Positions 4,921-6,018 of a stretch of 6,018 nt of DNA are shown piece by piece. The notes under the pieces were generated by a model, which worked only from the letters and a program-made list of their open reading frames with translations, was not told the origin of the DNA and made no database searches. Position 1 is the first letter of the stretch, and each line of letters starts with the position of its first letter. Source of the stretch: CAYFIW01 sp964500645 (GTDB lineage Bacteria > Chloroflexota > Dehalococcoidia > Lucifugimonadales > UBA826); assembly GCA_964500645.1 (NCBI GenBank), contig CAZCOH010000084.1:1-6018 (forward strand), given 5' to 3'. The position numbers were made by a program, and so were the translations under genes.

Positions 4921-5670
4921 ATGGGTAGATTAGATGGAAAAGTTGCGTTGATTTCAGGTGGTGCAAGAGGGCAGGGTGCAGATGAGGCACGATTGTTTAG
5001 TTCAGAAGGTGCTTCGGTTGTTATCGGAGATATATTGGATGAAGAGGGTATCAAGGTTCAGTCTGAAATAAATGAATCTGGAGGTAGGGCAACCTATGTT
5101 CATTTGGATGTAACGAGTGAGGTTGACTGGGAGAACGCGATAGATACAGCTACTTCGAAGTATGGGCTTCTAAATATCCTCGTCAACAACGCCGGGATAT
5201 TAATAATGAAAGGACTTGAGGAAACTTCTTCCGCTGAATGGGACACGATTCAGGGCGTGAATTCCAAGGGTGTATTTTTGGGTACAAAATATGTGATTCC
5301 AGCTATGAGGGAATTCGGTGGAGGTTCTATCATAAATATCTCGTCTGTAGCGGGTTTAATTGGGTCAAAATATACGGCATACGGCGCAAGTAAAGGCGCT
5401 GTTAGATTGTTGACCAAGTCTACAGCGGTTGAATACGGTCCTGTCGGTATTAGGTGTAATTCGGTACACCCCGGAATAATTGCTACTGATATGACAAAAA
5501 ATATGCTAACTACAGATGATGATGTGCAGTATCAAATTGATAGGACTCCCCTTGAATATATAGCTAATGCTCGGGACGTTTCATACGGGGTTCTATTTCT
5601 TGCATCAGATGAATCAAGGTATGTCACTGGATCCGAATTGGTCATTGATGGTGGAATCACAGCGAAATAG
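4921..5670 (+). CDS. short-chain dehydrogenase/reductase (classical SDR, NAD-type)
   Basis: Complete 249-residue cytosolic Rossmann-fold oxidoreductase of usual classical SDR length. The dinucleotide loop GGARGQG (13-19) has glycines at 13, 17 and 19. Asp37 at the end of the second strand favours NAD over NADP, and Asp63 (LDV) contacts adenine. NNAG is at 89-92. The catalytic tetrad is N114, S141, Y154 and K158 (YGASK, 154-158). HPG (182-184) and the terminal VTGSELVIDGG complete the signature. Substrate is an alcohol or ketone that cannot be named; relatives are annotated as 3-oxoacyl-ACP reductase, cyclopentanol dehydrogenase or hydroxysteroid dehydrogenase, and loose labels of that kind should not be trusted. 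The ATG has AGGGGG 5 nt upstream. The exported-protein gene follows 9 bp after its stop and is probably co-transcribed. Confidence 0.95.
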   Translation: MGRLDGKVALISGGARGQGADEARLFSSEGASVVIGDILDEEGIKVQSEINESGGRATYVHLDVTSEVDWENAIDTATSKYGLLNILVNNAGILIMKGLEETSSAEWDTIQGVNSKGVFLGTKYVIPAMREFGGGSIINISSVAGLIGSKYTAYGASKGAVRLLTKSTAVEYGPVGIRCNSVHPGIIATDMTKNMLTTDDDVQYQIDRTPLEYIANARDVSYGVLFLASDESRYVTGSELVIDGGITAK

Positions 5671-5673
5671 AGG
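5671..5673 (+). promoter_or_regulatory. ribosome binding site supporting the TTG start at 5680
   Basis: (TAG)AGG directly follows the SDR stop codon and lies 6 nt before TTG 5680-5682. An in-frame TAG (5677-5679) stands immediately before that TTG, so no earlier start is possible. Confidence 0.5.
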
Positions 5674-5679
5674 TTTTAG

Positions 5680-6018
5680 TTGAGATCTGCAAAACGTAAA
5701 TATTCTTTACTGCTGATTCTTTCAATAGTGATATTTGGATCTGTGTTCTGCACAAATTCTGAAATAGCTGTTGAAAATCAAATAGCTATTGAAACAGCGG
5801 TGGTTCCATATCCCACATATACTCCGCAACCTACCTACACTCCTTATCCGACCTACACTCCTGTGCCTAGACCTAAGCCTCAGGTAAGAATTAAAGCTGT
5901 GCAAGAAACTGCTACGCCCGTTAATTTTTCTGATGCAAAAACTGATGGCGCTGCTGAGTTCAGTGCTTACAAAGATCCTGATTTTTATTTGAATGTCGAA
6001 GTAGATATAGAAGGATGG
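5680..6018 (+). CDS. exported protein with a PTYTPx repeat linker, 3' end cut by the window
   Basis: An open frame from TTG 5680 runs off the right edge after 113 codons. Residues 1-8 are basic (RSAKRK), 9-23 form a hydrophobic core (LLLILSIVIFG), and Cys24 follows: a signal peptide or membrane anchor. SVFC is a poor lipobox because Phe sits next to Cys, so lipoprotein status is uncertain. Residues 45-62 hold three exact-period units, PTYTPQ, PTYTPY and PTYTPV, then PRPKP, forming a stiff extracytoplasmic spacer. The rest (63-113) is soluble and begins a domain I do not recognise (AYKDPDFYLNVEVDIEGW). Similar Pro/Thr/Tyr linkers occur, as I recall, in Chloroflexota secreted proteases and surface proteins. 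TTG is the first possible start, with AGG 6 nt upstream. It sits 9 bp after the SDR gene. Confidence 0.75.
   Translation, partial: MRSAKRKYSLLLILSIVIFGSVFCTNSEIAVENQIAIETAVVPYPTYTPQPTYTPYPTYTPVPRPKPQVRIKAVQETATPVNFSDAKTDGAAEFSAYKDPDFYLNVEVDIEGW
5812..5865 (+). repeat. three 18-bp tandem units encoding PTYTPx
   Basis: Units at 5812-5829, 5830-5847 and 5848-5865 each encode Pro-Thr-Tyr-Thr-Pro plus one variable residue (Gln, Tyr, Val). The codons differ between copies (CCC/CCT/CCG for the first Pro, ACA/ACC for Thr, TAT/TAC for Tyr). The protein pattern is therefore conserved more strictly than the DNA, which suggests selection rather than a fresh duplication. Confidence 0.85.

Noticed and set aside
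4794..5054. Minus-strand frame of 86 codons in the divergent spacer
   Set aside because: Much of it is antisense to the SDR N-terminus, including the NAD-binding loop; it has no ribosome site or family motif.
5722..5904. Minus-strand frame rich in Arg and Ser
   Set aside because: It mirrors the proline-rich repeat of the exported protein; the low-complexity pattern comes from the repeat.

Overview
The window looks like a chromosomal segment of a bacterium related to the Dehalococcoidia, and the marine SAR202-type Chloroflexota are a plausible source. Three things point there. The one-piece tmRNA (1133-1482) encodes a tag that starts with glycine (GDKELALAA), close to the Gly-started tag I recall for Dehalococcoides. 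The truncated exported protein at the right edge carries a PTYTPx repeat of a kind I associate with Chloroflexota surface proteins. The remaining genes are a moderately AT-rich mix of acyl-CoA-dehydrogenase-like, alpha/beta-hydrolase, SDR and sugar-acid isomerase genes typical of catabolic oligotrophs. This placement is inference; no database search was possible.

Left part (1-1540). The 3' end of a small CxxC...CxxC (zinc-ribbon-like) gene enters on the + strand and ends at 143. It converges on a complete hydroxypyruvate isomerase gene (221-997, -). A 135-bp divergent spacer separates that gene from ssrA (tmRNA, 1133-1482, +), which ends with an encoded CCA followed by a clear rho-independent terminator (1490-1520).

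Middle part (1541-3811). An alpha/beta hydrolase with a cysteine nucleophile (3529-2771, -) and an acyl-CoA dehydrogenase-superfamily flavoprotein (2722-1541, -) lie 48 bp apart, each with a good Shine-Dalgarno. They form a likely two-gene catabolic operon reading toward ssrA. A possible 54-codon gene (3622-3786, +) sits in the spacer upstream of the hydrolase.

Right part (3812-6018). Two half-length EamA/DMT membrane proteins (4722-4297 and 4300-3812, both -) overlap by ATGA and together make up one normal 10-helix drug/metabolite transporter. Divergent from them are a classical NAD-type SDR (4921-5670, +) and, 9 bp downstream, a TTG-started exported protein that runs off the right edge.

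No phage, IS, CRISPR or defence locus is visible, and most genes are ordinary metabolic ones. The points most worth a second look are the split transporter, the Cys-type hydrolase next to an ACAD-like protein with an atypical C-terminus, the small ORF at 3622, the Gly-started tmRNA tag and the PTYTPx-repeat protein.
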